The position numbers and the translations under genes are program-made. From the NCBI GenBank assembly GCA_007258455.2, contig VDFB02270651.1, forward strand, positions 697,298,197 to 697,362,196: 64,000 bases of DNA, written 5' to 3'. This DNA is from Sequoia sempervirens. Lineage: Eukaryota > Streptophyta > Pinopsida > Cupressales > Cupressaceae. Shown one piece after another: positions 22,306-33,400 of this stretch (its first letter is position 1; every line of letters starts with the position of its first letter). The notes beneath the pieces were generated by a model. That model worked only from the letters and a program-made list of their open reading frames with translations. It was not told the DNA's origin and searched no databases.

Positions 22306-22911
22306 ATGCCGAATGACGGTGAAGAAATGAGAAAGAGAAAATGGGGAAAATATGTGGCCGAAATTCGATCAACAAAGAGATCGCGCATATCTCTGGGCTC
22401 ATACTCCACTCCTCACGCTGCAGCTCGAGCTTATGACACTGCGCTCTTGTGCCTTCGAGGACCCAATGCAACGCCTTTCAATTTCCCGGACTCGCAGCTC
22501 AACTCAACAGCATTGGAGGTGGCAAGTGCAGAGACTAATCCATCACCGCAGGCTATTCGAACAGTTGCCATCGCGGTTGGCTCCGCCTACGACGTCGTTC
22601 CTCTGGCTGATGATGAAGAAGCGGGGCCTTCGATAAGGGCGGGTACGAGCATGGAAGAAGCAGCACCGGCCGAAGCTTCGACTCAATCCAGAGACGCAGT
22701 AAAAGATAAAGCAGTTCAAGTGGCAGAAGAAGAAGAAGACGAGAATGATACGAAATATCTGTTACTATCTCCGGAACATATAACACTTGAGGAGAGCGTT
22801 CAGATGCCTCCACTTCAGCCAGATTTACAAGTTGTGGCGCAGCCCTACGACCCATCTGAACTTTTCCGTGTTTTAAGTAGTTGGGATGCCGCGCCAGATC
22901 TGCCTCCGTAG
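22306..22911 (+). CDS. AP2/ERF transcription factor, DREB-like, with shortened AP2 domain
   Basis: The intact, intronless 201-codon ORF is GC-richer than its surroundings. Residues 9-61 are an AP2 DNA-binding domain: [13 protein letters not shown], then [24 protein letters not shown] and FNFPDS. The family binds GCC-box or DRE/CRT promoter elements in the nucleus. The [13 protein letters not shown] form resembles DREB group A-5/II proteins. Two oddities appear. The YRGV that normally opens the domain is absent, with GEEM directly before RKRKW, as if about 12 bp were deleted in frame. The Trp of the usual RIWLG is Ser (residue 29). Both positions include known DNA-contacting residues in AtERF1. 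The tail is acidic (residues 141-148, AEEEEDEN) and may activate transcription. It could be a decayed or altered paralogue. The family call is firm; activity is uncertain. Confidence 0.85.
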   Translation: MPNDGEEMRKRKWGKYVAEIRSTKRSRISLGSYSTPHAAARAYDTALLCLRGPNATPFNFPDSQLNSTALEVASAETNPSPQAIRTVAIAVGSAYDVVPLADDEEAGPSIRAGTSMEEAAPAEASTQSRDAVKDKAVQVAEEEEDENDTKYLLLSPEHITLEESVQMPPLQPDLQVVAQPYDPSELFRVLSSWDAAPDLPP

Positions 22912-24069
22912 CAATCACTAGTTGTGTTGGGTTTAATAATAACAAATTGACGTCTTACAGTTTGCAGTAGAGTGTGAGCAAATAGGTAGCACAGGAGAAG
23001 TGTTTGTAAGAAACATGAGTCGCCATAAAATAGATTTAGTTGAATTTGTTGTTACACGCTAATAATTTTTTACTTTTCTGTTTAATGGGTCGTTGGATGC
23101 ATTCGACGTTTGGTTAAGATACAAATTAGGAAGATCATGCATGCCTGAAAGGGTAGATTTTGGACAAATAAGATATTGATACCGACCGTAGTCTTTTATT
23201 TAACTTATTTAACTTATGAATGCATTATTAACTATCTAAAATTGATTTATTCAATTAAAATAAAAGCTTAACAATTTGGATAATGTTTTGGATAAGGAGC
23301 AGAATGTGATGGTGAATTTTTTTAGATAAATATTTCTAATATGTCTTGTTCTTTTTAAAAAAATAAAAATAAAGATATATTATTAACTCTCTTTCCATTT
23401 TTGTTTTATTTTATTTTTTATAAGATAAAACTGTGGCTGTAGATTTTTTAAAATAATTATTATGTTGTTTTTTTATTTTTTAAATAAATAGATATTGTTA
23501 AATGTCTCTTGTTTTTTGTTTTCCTTTCATGGATTGTGCTGGCCTCCTATAGGCACTGCGCGATTGTGGGGTTACGCCGAGACAACGTAAAAAGAAAAAA
23601 AATGTTTCTATAAAATGTTTTGTTCATTCAAAATTATGGAGGAAATAATCATTTATTTAGGATTTTAGTTTCATTTAGTTTACATTATTTAATTCATGTT
23701 ACTTTCATTTTTGTTATTCTTATTTCAAATAATATCATTATTTTATTTATTTATTTATTTAGATTTATTACAGTTTTTTTTAGATTTTTTTGTTTTTGGG
23801 TAATTTTATTTCTTTTTTCTAGTTATAGCAGCCCAGCACTTGACACTAAGGTCATTGGCATAGAAATGTAGGAAAATAACACCAAAGCACCCTCACAAGT
23901 TCATACTAAAAGCCATTCACAAAGTAACTCTCTTATTCTTAATTTTTTTACCTATTCATGATTTCCATAGTGCATGTATATGGCCTAAGAATTATAATCT
24001 TGTCATGTATTTGTTTTAGAATTTCCTCTAAAGGCATGTGGAGAGTTAACTCCACGTGGATCCCTCATG
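22912..24069. other. 3' flank of the AP2/ERF gene and AT-rich intergenic DNA
   Basis: AATAATAA at about 22935 could act as a polyadenylation signal for the AP2/ERF gene. From 23300 to 23830 the sequence is very T-rich. No further gene is supported. Confidence 0.5.
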
Positions 24070-24937
24070 GGATCTGTAGACATGTCAAATTTACATCATG
24101 CATAATCATATTCCATTCATCAAATAAATCAGGACTTTATTTAATTAAATCTCAAAACTCATTTTCCATCCTTTTCTGATTTAAATAAATCAAGTATTTA
24201 AGTCATAAAAGTCAATGCATCCTAATCATCATCTTAGCTAATTAATCCTGATTAAATCTAATGTTAATCTCATCCCACTTGCATTATCTAGATATCTCCA
24301 CTTGCACAATAAATCAATTTTATTGATTTATTAAAACACTCATTTTCCCTCAACATGACAAGTCAAACATGGCATTTATTGCTCTTTTTTCTTGTCCCCC
24401 TCTCAGCATTTATTGAAAATTTTGAATTCAAATTCTCCCTCTCATGGGCACTCTTCCCGAATCTTGCACATACATTGACCAATCATCACTTGACAAGTGG
24501 CCTTATCTCATTGGCAGAATCTTTAGTCCCACATTGGTCCCTCTTCAACACTTAGCATTTGAAAATATTTAAATACAAGCTTCATTTTTGAGCAAATCCT
24601 CCACAATTTGATGCAAGGTTACTCTCTTCATTTGAGATTTGATCTTGTCCATTTCACTCCATCATCTCCATCATCTATAGCAATTTCATCATCTAAGCTT
24701 ATTGATCAAGGATTGGGAAAGGGTCACTAGCACATGTGACACTAATCCAATATGAGATAGAGTTGGATTCTTGCTTCTTTGTGCTTTCACTTAGTTTAGT
24801 TGATATTTTGTTGTTTGGATTGCATTATGAAGCATGATTCAATATTTCATATGGATTCTATATTTGATTTGCTTGATTTAACAATACTCATGTTTGTTTG
24901 TTTTTGAGCAAAATGCAGATTTAGGGTATACAGGATC
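24070..24937 (+). mobile_element. Solo LTR of a Tat-related Gypsy element, with target-site duplication
   Basis: The LTR runs 24075-24932, from TGTAGACATG to GGGTATACA, and is flanked by the 5 bp duplication GGATC at 24070-24074 and 24933-24937. No internal region or second LTR is present, so this is the product of LTR-LTR recombination. It is a diverged relative of the LTR at 10618-11902: same first 9 bases, shared words CAAGTGGC, TAGTCCCACATTG and GGATTGGGAAAGGG, and the same type of end. A TATA-like TTTAAATACAAG is near 24570. Confidence 0.92.
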
Positions 24938-25481
24938 CACATGGAGGTCATTCAAAATCTTACAAACTTCCTTTTCCATTTTGTTGATGTTAAATTCAAT
25001 AGTCATTTTTAGCATGGCTCTTGATACATTTGCAACTCTTTATTGTTTTTTTCCTAGATTGGACACAACTTTATCGTCTCTAAGGAATGTGCTTGTTCCC
25101 CTATAGATTGAGAATTCTAGTTTTCCTTTTCCATTATGTCCTTTCTTGAACCATATAGTAACCTCTCTAGGTCATGTTTTTCATATTAAAAGTAGGGGAA
25201 GGGCCCCTGAACCCAAGATTTTAAGAAAAACAAGTAGAGAAATAGAGGCCAACTAGGCCAATCAACCAAAAAATGTCAAAAAGAGGCAAACAAACTTTAT
25301 ATAACAAAACACAAAATGTAGCAGAAGTAGGCACACATTCCAGAATGAAGTCAAAACAAAAAAGACAACAAAATAAAAAAAGTTACCTTTTAGAAGAGCT
25401 AATGAGATCCAAATTTATTTTCAGCATGTCCATGGTTGTCCTTCAGTCCTTCACATTAACATAGTCAATAAACAAAGTCCT
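24938..25481. other. Unassigned sequence right of the solo LTR
   Basis: No coding or repeat boundary is seen. Lysine-rich translation in the 25270-25400 part reflects an A-rich tract. Confidence 0.45.
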
Positions 25482-25751
25482 CTAAGTTGTCTCCTCTCGC
25501 TCTTTCCAAGTTTTCCTCTTAATTTTCCTTTTCTTCAACTTACTAGACACAATACCAAAACTTACATGTTGCATGATTCTGTGCATGATAGTAGTAGTAT
25601 TGCCAACAACTTCCTTGAGGGTAGCAATCCTATTTCTTGTGATATCACCATCTCCTTCTAGCACATCATTCAAGGAGAAAATCTGCCTTTCCTTTTGTTT
25701 GTCTTTCCATATTTTTCTTTGGGTTGTTATGTATTCCTTCTTTATTTTCCT
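25482..25751 (-). pseudogene. Fragment of an unrecognised ORF, minus strand
   Basis: A continuous minus-strand frame of about 90 codons gives KEYITTQRKIWKDKQKERQ, then SLNDVLEGDGDITRNRIA, ATLKEVVGNTTTIMHRI and a lysine-rich end. It has balanced codons and no low-complexity run except the tail, so it may be a relic of an element protein. The family and function are unknown. No partner domains are visible nearby. Confidence 0.35.
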
Positions 25752-26139
25752 TTTCCTCTAACTCCTCCTTAAGGTTTTCTTTAGGTCATGTTATTCATAT
25801 CGAATATTTTTTTTTAGTCATCCCATAAAATGGTTTGTGTTGAGGTTGACTTATCCAAGGACCTCAAGGAATCCATTGAAATATAGATAAGATATCAATG
25901 TCTCATCTAAAAGGTTGCATATCTTAATATGTTAAATAATTGTGAGTAGTGTGAATCCTTAGATCACTAAATCAAAGAATATATACTAGTTTTACTATGC
26001 TGAAATCCTTAGCCCAATTAATTTCTTGACTATTATCCTTCTCCAAAAATTTATGATCTAATATTTCTTGATGGTGTGTGCACCAATCTGTGACACAAAA
26101 ATGGTATAAAAGTGCAAAAAAAATTGTAACAAGCCATAC

Positions 26140-26395
26140 TGCACTCTCCAAATGGCTTGAACATTTAGTAAGTGCCAAATTTGGCCCTCAGCAAATGGCT
26201 TGACCATTTGGAGAGTGCCAAATTTGGTGCTCACCAGATGAGTTGCATTGATAAAAAAATAACTTTTCCTTCTCTTTATCTCTCTCTTCACCACTTTGAT
26301 AACACCTAGAGTTTGCAATTTATGATTGATGATGGATAGTCAAATTTTTATCTTTCACTCCCTCTCTACTTCCTTTTCTCTTAACCAATATTTAT
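26140..26395 (+). repeat. Left head of the inverted compound repeat
   Basis: This stretch is homologous, in inverted orientation, to 42055-42330. Shared words are GAGTGCCAAATTT with GTGCTC, then TTTATGATTGATGATGGAT (26319-26337), then CTCTTAACCAATA (26379-26391). It also contains a local reiteration of CCAAATTTGG-type words. It precedes the CT-rich and telomere-like tracts exactly as its partner does on the other strand. Confidence 0.8.
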
Positions 26396-26963
26396 CCATT
26401 CTCTTTCAACCCACTCTTGGTCTCTTTTTCACCCTCTACCTTTTCTTCCATCCTTAGGGTTTAAGGTATAGGGTTGAGGGTTTAATGTATAGGACAAAGG
26501 GTTGATATTTTAATGTATAGGATGACTCCCTCTCTCTCTTAGGTCTCACCTTCCTTCTATCCCTCTCACCCCCTCTCTCTTAAGTCTCTCCCTTGCTCTA
26601 TCCCTCCCACTCTCTCTTTCTTGGATCTCTCACACCTCCTCTCCCTCTCTCAGGTTTCTCCCTCCCACCCTAACTAGATAACTCTCTCTCCTTCTTAAGT
26701 TTCTCTCTCTTAGGTCTCTCCCTCTCTCAGGTCTCTCTCTCCCAACCTAACTAGATAACTTTCTCTCCCTCTCAAGTCTCTCTCTTAGGTCTCACTCCCT
26801 CCCACCCTACCTAGATGAATCTCTCTCACTCCAACCACTCTCTCACACTCCCTCTCTATCTCCCTCTCAAATCTTTCTCTCTCTCTCTCTCATTCCAAAT
26901 CCCTCTCTCAATTCTATATTTCTCTCTCCCTCTCATATCTCTCTCTCAGGTCTCTCCCACTTA
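26396..26963 (+). repeat. CT-rich tract with a short telomere-like stretch (left arm)
   Basis: The plus strand is dominated by CTCTCTC and TCTCCCTC words. At 26453-26522 a TTTAGGG-like stretch intervenes. The junction CTTCCATCCTTAGGG followed by TTTAAGG (26446-26466) is matched on the other strand at 41272-41297. Confidence 0.85.
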
Positions 26964-27262
26964 TAATTAAAGGGTTTAATATATAGGTTATAGGGTAGAG
27001 GTTTGAGGGTTGATGTATTATGGTTTAAGGGTTGAGGGTTGAGGGATTAAGGTTTAAGGGATAGTTTTGAAGGACTAGGGTTGAGGGTTGAGTGTATAAG
27101 GTCAATGGTTTAATGTATAGGGTAGAGGGTTGAGGGTTAAGGGTATAGGTATTAGAGTTTAGGTTTGAGGTTTTAATGTATAAGGTAGAGGGTTTAGGGT
27201 TGAGGGTATAGGGTATAGGGATTAGGGTTGAGGGTATAATGTATAGGGTAGAGGATTTATAG
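26964..27262 (+). repeat. Telomere-like array, G-rich strand on plus (left arm)
   Basis: Degenerate units of GGGTTTA, GGGTTGA, GGGTATA and GGGATTA run for about 300 bp. They resemble the plant telomere repeat TTTAGGG but include few perfect copies. The orientation is opposite to the array at 38490-41280. Confidence 0.85.
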
Positions 27263-27287
27263 TGCACTCTCTCTATATCTCACCTCT

Positions 27288-29026
27288 CTAGAGAGACAGA
27301 GAGATAGATAGAGAAAGAGTGAGGAGAGATAGAGGAGGGTAGGTAGAGATGGAGAGGAGAGAGAGGGTCCGAATGAGAGATAGAAAGAGGGGGAGGGAGA
27401 TAGAGTTGAGATAGAGAGATAGGGAGAAGAGAGAGAGGGGAGAGAGAGGGAGATGAGAGATGGAAAGAGGGGGGCATCGAGAGAGAGGGAGGGATAAAGA
27501 TGGAGAGAGTTGAGATAGAGAGAGTATAGAGGGAAGGTTAGAGAGGAAGGGAGAGAGAAGTGAGAGAGAGAAGTAGAGAGAGGAGAAAGGTGGAGAGATT
27601 GAGAGAAGGAAGGAGGAAGAGAGGGAGAGAGAACAAGGTATAGTGAGATAGTTAGGTAGAGAAAAGTAGAGAGGGAAAGAGAGATGGAGGGAGAGGTATG
27701 GATGGAGAGATATGTGAGAGAGAGAGAGAAATAGAGAGAGAGTTAGGTAAAGAGAGGGAGGGGAGATAAAGAGAAGTAGATAGGGAAGGAGATATTGAGG
27801 GAGAGGTAGGGATAGAGGGAGAGACAAGGATGGAGAGGGAGTTCAAAGGGAGAGCAATAGAGAGAGAGAGAGGTAGGTAGAGAGGGAGGGGAAGATAGAG
27901 AGAAGTAGAGAGGGAAGGAGAGGTAGAGAGGGAGGGAGGGAGAGGGAGGAGAGATAGAGAAAGAGAGGAGGGAGGGATATGTAAGGAGAGACAAAGACAG
28001 AGAGACAGAGAGAGAGAGAGGTAAAGAGGGATACTTAAAAGAGAGAAAGAAATAGAGAGGGAAGTGGAGAGGGAGGGAGAGAGAGGTGAGATAGAGGTGA
28101 GATAGAGAGAGAGAGAGGGAGGGAGAGAGGGAGAGTGAGAGAGGGGAGGGAGGGAAAGGTAAATAGGGATAGTTCAAATAGATTGTAGAGAAGGAGAGAT
28201 AGATAGAGAGAGGGCGAGGATAGATAGAAAGAGGGAGAAGAGAGAGAGAGGAAGGTAGATAGAGGAGGCTAGGTAGAGAGGGAGAGGAGAGAGAGGCAAT
28301 AGGTAAAGAGGGAGAGGGGAGAGAGAGGGAGACAAGAGATAGAAAGAGGGGGAGGGAGAGTGAGGGAGGGGGAGAGATGTAAGGAGAGAGTTGAGATAGA
28401 GAAAGTAGAGAGGCAAGGAGAGAGATGAAGGGAAGGAGAAGTGAGAGAAAAGTAGAGAGAGGAGGAAGGTGGATAGATTGAGAGAGGGAGAGAGAATGAG
28501 ATATAGAGGGAAAGAGAGATGGAGGGAGAGGTAGGGATGGAGAGAAAGAGGTGATAGAGATAAGTAGAGAGAGAGGTTGGTAGAGAGAGGGAGGGGAGAT
28601 AGAGAGTAGAGAGGGAAGGAGAGATAGAGGGAGAAGTAGGGATAGAGGGAGAGATAGGGGTGGAGAGAGGGTTGAGAGATAGAGAAATAGAGAGAGAGGG
28701 GGTGGGAGGTAGAGAGTAGGAGAGGTGCAGAGGGAGAGGGAGGGATATGTAGGGAGAGAGAAGTAAGATAGCGACAAAGAGAGTAGAGAGAGAGAGAGGG
28801 GTGAGAAAGAGAGAAATAGAGAGAGAGAGAGGCAAAGAGGGATAGTTGAGATAGATTATGGAGAGAGAGGAAGGGATAGAGAAGTGAGAGAGAAGTAGAG
28901 AGAGTAGGAAGGTGGAAAGATTGAGAGAAGGAAGGAGACAGAGGTGAGATAAAGAAAGAGAGGAGGGAGGAATGGATATGTAAGGAGAGAGGGTTGAGAT
29001 AGAAAGAAAGAGAGTAGAGAGGGAAG
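27288..29026 (+). repeat. GA-rich satellite (1.7 kb)
   Basis: The tract is almost pure purine on the plus strand, built from GAGAGAGG, AGATAGAG, GGAGGGAG and TAGAGAG words of variable order. All long open frames in it are low-complexity Ser/Leu/Pro translations and are not genes. A purine tract of this length could form triplex (H-DNA) structure. Confidence 0.93.
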
Positions 29027-30044
29027 GTGTTGTGCATGTTTTTCACACATGTCCCATCGAAGGCAGGGACCCCTTTCTTTCAATGTGTTCTCGACGAGCC
29101 ATTGTTACTCCCGATGGATCATTTTTTCTTTTGCTTCATTTCACACGCCCCTTTTCTTGAGCCTAAGTTGGTCACATGCCTTAAAAAGATCAAATCCCAT
29201 TGGGAAAATTTACCACCTCAAAATTTTCCAAGTCTTTTGCTTTTTGTGGAAATGCTCCTACGGTTTCCCTTAGCCTTTTGCCCGGGCACCCATCGAGCTT
29301 GGTGGGCCCGCATTTGCGGGTTTCCCTTGGTGGGTCACCATTGCTACTTTGTTGTTGTTTAGTAGCCAAGTCCTCATGCCTCCCTGTGGCAGGGAATCCT
29401 CGTTCATCTTCATTGTTGAGTGGACCGAACCCATCACTGAAAAATGCACTAAGTCCAAGCGCCCTTGCAGGCCACTGCATGCAGCTCATTATCCTTTGAT
29501 TGTCGTTCTTTAATAGAGAGGTCACCCCATCTGCTCACATTGCAGAATCTAGCCCACTCATTCTTGTCCTGTCTTTGGGAATTTGCCACATTAAAATGAC
29601 TAAGTCAAAGTTGCATGCGGGTCAGCCTCTGTGGGTGGCCATATGCGGATTGCCCCTCCTCTGTTGTTATTCCTTAATGGTCAAATGTTTGTGCCATCTC
29701 GCAAGGTGAGTTCTACAGGAAATATCTCCCTTCGCCAAATCTTTAAGGCTATTAGTGCATAACTTAAGTTTGTGGGCTCGTTGCGGGCTCGCCTATGTGG
29801 ACTGCTACCTATGGACTGCCATACCTCTGGGGTCATTTCTTAATGACAAACATTTGACGATGGCCTGATAACTTCCTTCTACATGTAAAAAAGAGTTAAA
29901 ACTTCAAGTCACAACTCCTAGCTGTCCGAGATGCCTGCAGGTGTAGTAGCGCGGACTTCCATCTGTGGGTTTCCATTCCCTGAATGTTGCTAACTCAATA
30001 GCTAATCCTAAGCATCCTTCCTCCCTCAGCACTCTACAATCCCC

Positions 30045-30177
30045 TACCCACATTCCATTCAGTGGCGGATGTCTTCCATGCAAGAGGCGTTCATTCGTGG
30101 ACTATCCTGAGTTATGTACATGGGGCGTTCATTCGTGGACTACCCACATTCCATTCAGTGGGCGGATGTCTTCCATG
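30045..30177 (+). repeat. Interleaved local duplication
   Basis: TACCCACATTCCATTCAGTG with CGGATGTCTTCCATG occurs at 30045-30080 and again at 30141-30177. GGCGTTCATTCGTGGACTA occurs at 30086-30104 and 30124-30142. ATTCGTGGACTA occurs a third time at 30373-30384, just past the SINE. Confidence 0.85.
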
Positions 30178-30183
30178 TACAAC

Positions 30184-30406
30184 CTGAGTTGGCCTAATGG
30201 TGGAGAACTTGTACTCTTGAAAGAGAGGTCACAAGTTCAAATCCTGCAGGGGGTAAGGTATGTACACCTCATATTGTGGAGCACGAGTTAGGTGCCTCCC
30301 TCAGATTTGGGAGTATGAGGAGTCCCATATATACTGTAAGCTGTCTGTAGACCCAAAAACAGATTGCCTGGTATTCGTGGACTATAAAATAATATTATTA
30401 TTATTC
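30184..30406 (+). mobile_element. tRNA-derived SINE
   Basis: Pol III promoter boxes are present. An A box TGGCCTAATGG at 30190-30200 fits the TRGYNNARNNG consensus, and a B box GTTCAAATCC is at 30235-30244, 34 bp later. A tRNA-unrelated body follows, then a tail of ATT repeats at about 30391-30406. A true tRNA gene is ruled out by missing acceptor-stem pairing and the long body. The target-site duplication is obscured by local duplications; ATTCGTGGACTA at 30131-30142 and 30373-30384 is a candidate. Confidence 0.65.
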
Positions 30407-33400
30407 ACTTGGTCGCCCCATATCATCATTTCTAGGTGTCCCCTCCACACGTTCCCCCCGCAATGGTAAATTGGTAGCTTATATCCACCAAGGGTGTCAA
30501 TCCAAAGAAACAAATAATGTGATAAAACAATGATCTTCGTATAGGAGGTTTCAACAGAAATTATTGTGAGGGCTTAATGATTCAATTAATGAGAGGCAAA
30601 TTTGCTTGTACTCATGAAGCGATAGCCTTAAATGGATAAGATGGGTGGGTGCAAGACATCATCATGATAGGTCATTTTAACCAATATGGTATCTTTGAGG
30701 TAGTTGGGTTGACCACCATCGTAGGGGTCACTGCATCATATGTAGAAAAATTTGAAAGCTCCATGGAAGTTCACCGTATCTCAACAAAGTCTACTCCATG
30801 TTAAAATATCATTCTTGCAGTTGGTGGTTCAGGACGATCAATATGAAAGGGACTAAACCAATGTTCTCACTAAAACTATTCTAATCCCACTACTTGAAGT
30901 AAAGAACTCGACCTATGATTATTGGTGGATCTGGGTTCCGAGATTTAAAGGAGGTAGCATCACACACGACCTTTATTAACACTACTTTACATGCATTGGA
31001 ATCTCATGCGGGAGAATTATAGGCCCATGGATATTTTCAGATGAGCTAACCATTAACGTCTATTGGGTATGCCATGGGGGTCTCATTGTCGCATAACTCG
31101 CCCTTGCGGATGCAATCATGTAAACGACTGCTACCTCTATGCCATTCTTTATGGAATTCCTACACGGAAGGCCCAAACAATATTCCTACACATGGCATGG
31201 GCTTGGTTTTGATCCGCGCTCGGCATCTTCCCACCCGTCTAACTTGTATCATACTATGTGGTGTGGTTATAGGAGACAATCCGGGCACAAGAACGCTACT
31301 CAAAAGTGCTTATGATATAGGCCTGAAAGTTTTAATATCGTTATGAGAAAGGGTGCAAAATGAATGAGATGATCGGAGGGAGGAGAGTTAGCCACATGGC
31401 AGATGAATATATTGGTCAAGCTCTCGTGGTTCGTGGCATTTAAATGTGCTTACTTTCGGATCTCAAGTGTAAGTGACGAAGGATGATAATAGAGATCAGA
31501 CTAAAAGTGTTGTGCAGAGCTTAGTATTTTGAAGGCTGTCCACTCACCTCTCGGTGGGTGGCTTTGTGTGGGTCTCTACTCCCCTGGTGTCGTCCCCAAA
31601 CGACATTCTCATCACAGCTTCCCGCAGGTCTTTCTCTTTGTGGGCTCATGTTGTGTAGAGGCTCCTACCCTCTCCACCATTAATAACGACATTCTAAAGT
31701 GGCCTCCCTACTTGCCTTTCCCACAGACAGCGAAGGCGTATGGCGCACCCACAAGAAGTATTGAGTTGCTCTAAAGTGGCTCATAATTCCTCCATTTTCT
31801 TGATGATGATGACTCTTCACCATGAATGAATGCTTTCATTATGGTACAGAGCCCCCTCAACATATCATTGCTTTGTAAAATTTTAATCGATGACTTCATT
31901 CCATGAAATTGAGCTGATGGCATCTAACATTCGTGTAGCTCTAGTCTCACCTCACGACGAGATTAATTTGCAATTGATTGACTGTGTAGGAAGCACCCCC
32001 ATTAGCACAGGATAATTGACATCGACTTTGCGGAATTTGTGGAAAATTGGGCAATGAATGACTTCTAGTTGATGAAAGGGCACTTGTTGGAGGACCATCT
32101 CCTTGTAGAGGCCACTTGCTTACTTGCTGGTGGGAAGTTTTGTGTAGTTCACCGCTCATACATTATTCTTTCTTACAACATTCATATATGGTGCTCCTGC
32201 ATGGATGTTTTGCCTCCCTTTGGGCCTACGGATATTTTTATGCAGGCTTCCTCTCTTCCCACACTATCTTTTTACGACACTTATACACGGCCAACTTGCA
32301 TGACATTCCCGCGCAAACAGGTGCTTGCTCTTGTTTAGGCTCTCACTTTTGATATTTTGATCCAAGAAATTAATAATAGTGGCTTTCTTCGATGTGAGGG
32401 CTTGTAAATAAGTCACTATAAAAGGAGCCCCAAGCCTCATCTCCCATGATCATCGCTTGAGGCTATTTTCAAGGATCACAGGTTTCACATAAGATTTTCC
32501 TCACTCATCAGAAGGTGACCAGAGAAATAACCGTATGAGATCAAATGTAGTGCACTAGTAAGGAAGGGTGAGGGGCCTTTTAGTAGCATGTGGCATCAAT
32601 CAAAGATAGATGTCGTAAACAGAAGCACGATCTAGAGATGACGGGGAGTCTGGCGGATCTCTGGTTCTCCATAAATAAAGAGTGCAATGATTTGGATTAT
32701 ATTAAGGGTGACTTAAGTGAGTATTGATAGGAAATAATGAGTCATCGACTAATGCTTACAGCTAGCTCACACCATGGTGACAACCCATTTAACATCCATG
32801 TTTCTTTCCCCGTGTGGTACACCCACTGCACATCTTCGTATAAAGCATTTGCATGGGCTTATTCTGGATTACGAGCTTGATTTCTGGCATTTCATTCATC
32901 AACAAACATTTATACGTTGCATTAAGGGGGGGCATTTAGCTAAATTTGACATTGTGGCTATCATGATCATATCTTGAAGGTGCAAGATTTGCATGAGTTC
33001 TGTGGATGTGGAAGCTGTTGAACGTAAACTTGCCCGTAAAATATTGATGCCACCGAAAGATAGATGGTGGATTGTACTCCTACAAGAAATGACATGGCTA
33101 CACCTAGTGCCCATAGTGTGAGTAGGACTTCTGAGAGAGCTCGTCACTCCAAACAGTGTGGCACCAAATCAAAATTGAGCATGGCACATACACGATTTAC
33201 TCGGCTAAGCCTAGGGGATCTTGGAAAAGTTTGACAATCCGGGAAGATCGCTGAGAGGAAATTTTTTGATCGTTTGGAAATCAAAGCTATCCCCTCTCCA
33301 TTAATACTCAGTACCACCATATGCCTGCCCAGGAGTATAAAGTGAATTCTTGTTGGGGAAGTAAAATCAGCCTCTAGTTAGATGAGGGATGGTAAATAAT

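Noticed and set aside
22190..22945. Other-frame ORFs over the AP2/ERF gene, including 130 codons on the minus strand
   Set aside because: Shadows of a GC-richer coding region. Only the plus-strand frame has a recognised domain.
23620..23871. 83-codon hydrophobic ORF downstream of the AP2/ERF gene
   Set aside because: Phe/Ile-rich translation of a T-rich tract; no ordered transmembrane pattern or homology that I recognise.
27288..29083. Long minus-strand open frames (up to 344 codons) of Ser, Leu and Pro
   Set aside because: They are translations of the GA-rich satellite read on its CT strand. All frames stay open because the sequence lacks stop-forming words. No domain or codon bias.
30190..30250. 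Functional tRNA gene
   Set aside because: A and B boxes are present, but no acceptor-stem pairing is seen and a long body with an ATT tail follows. A SINE explains it better.
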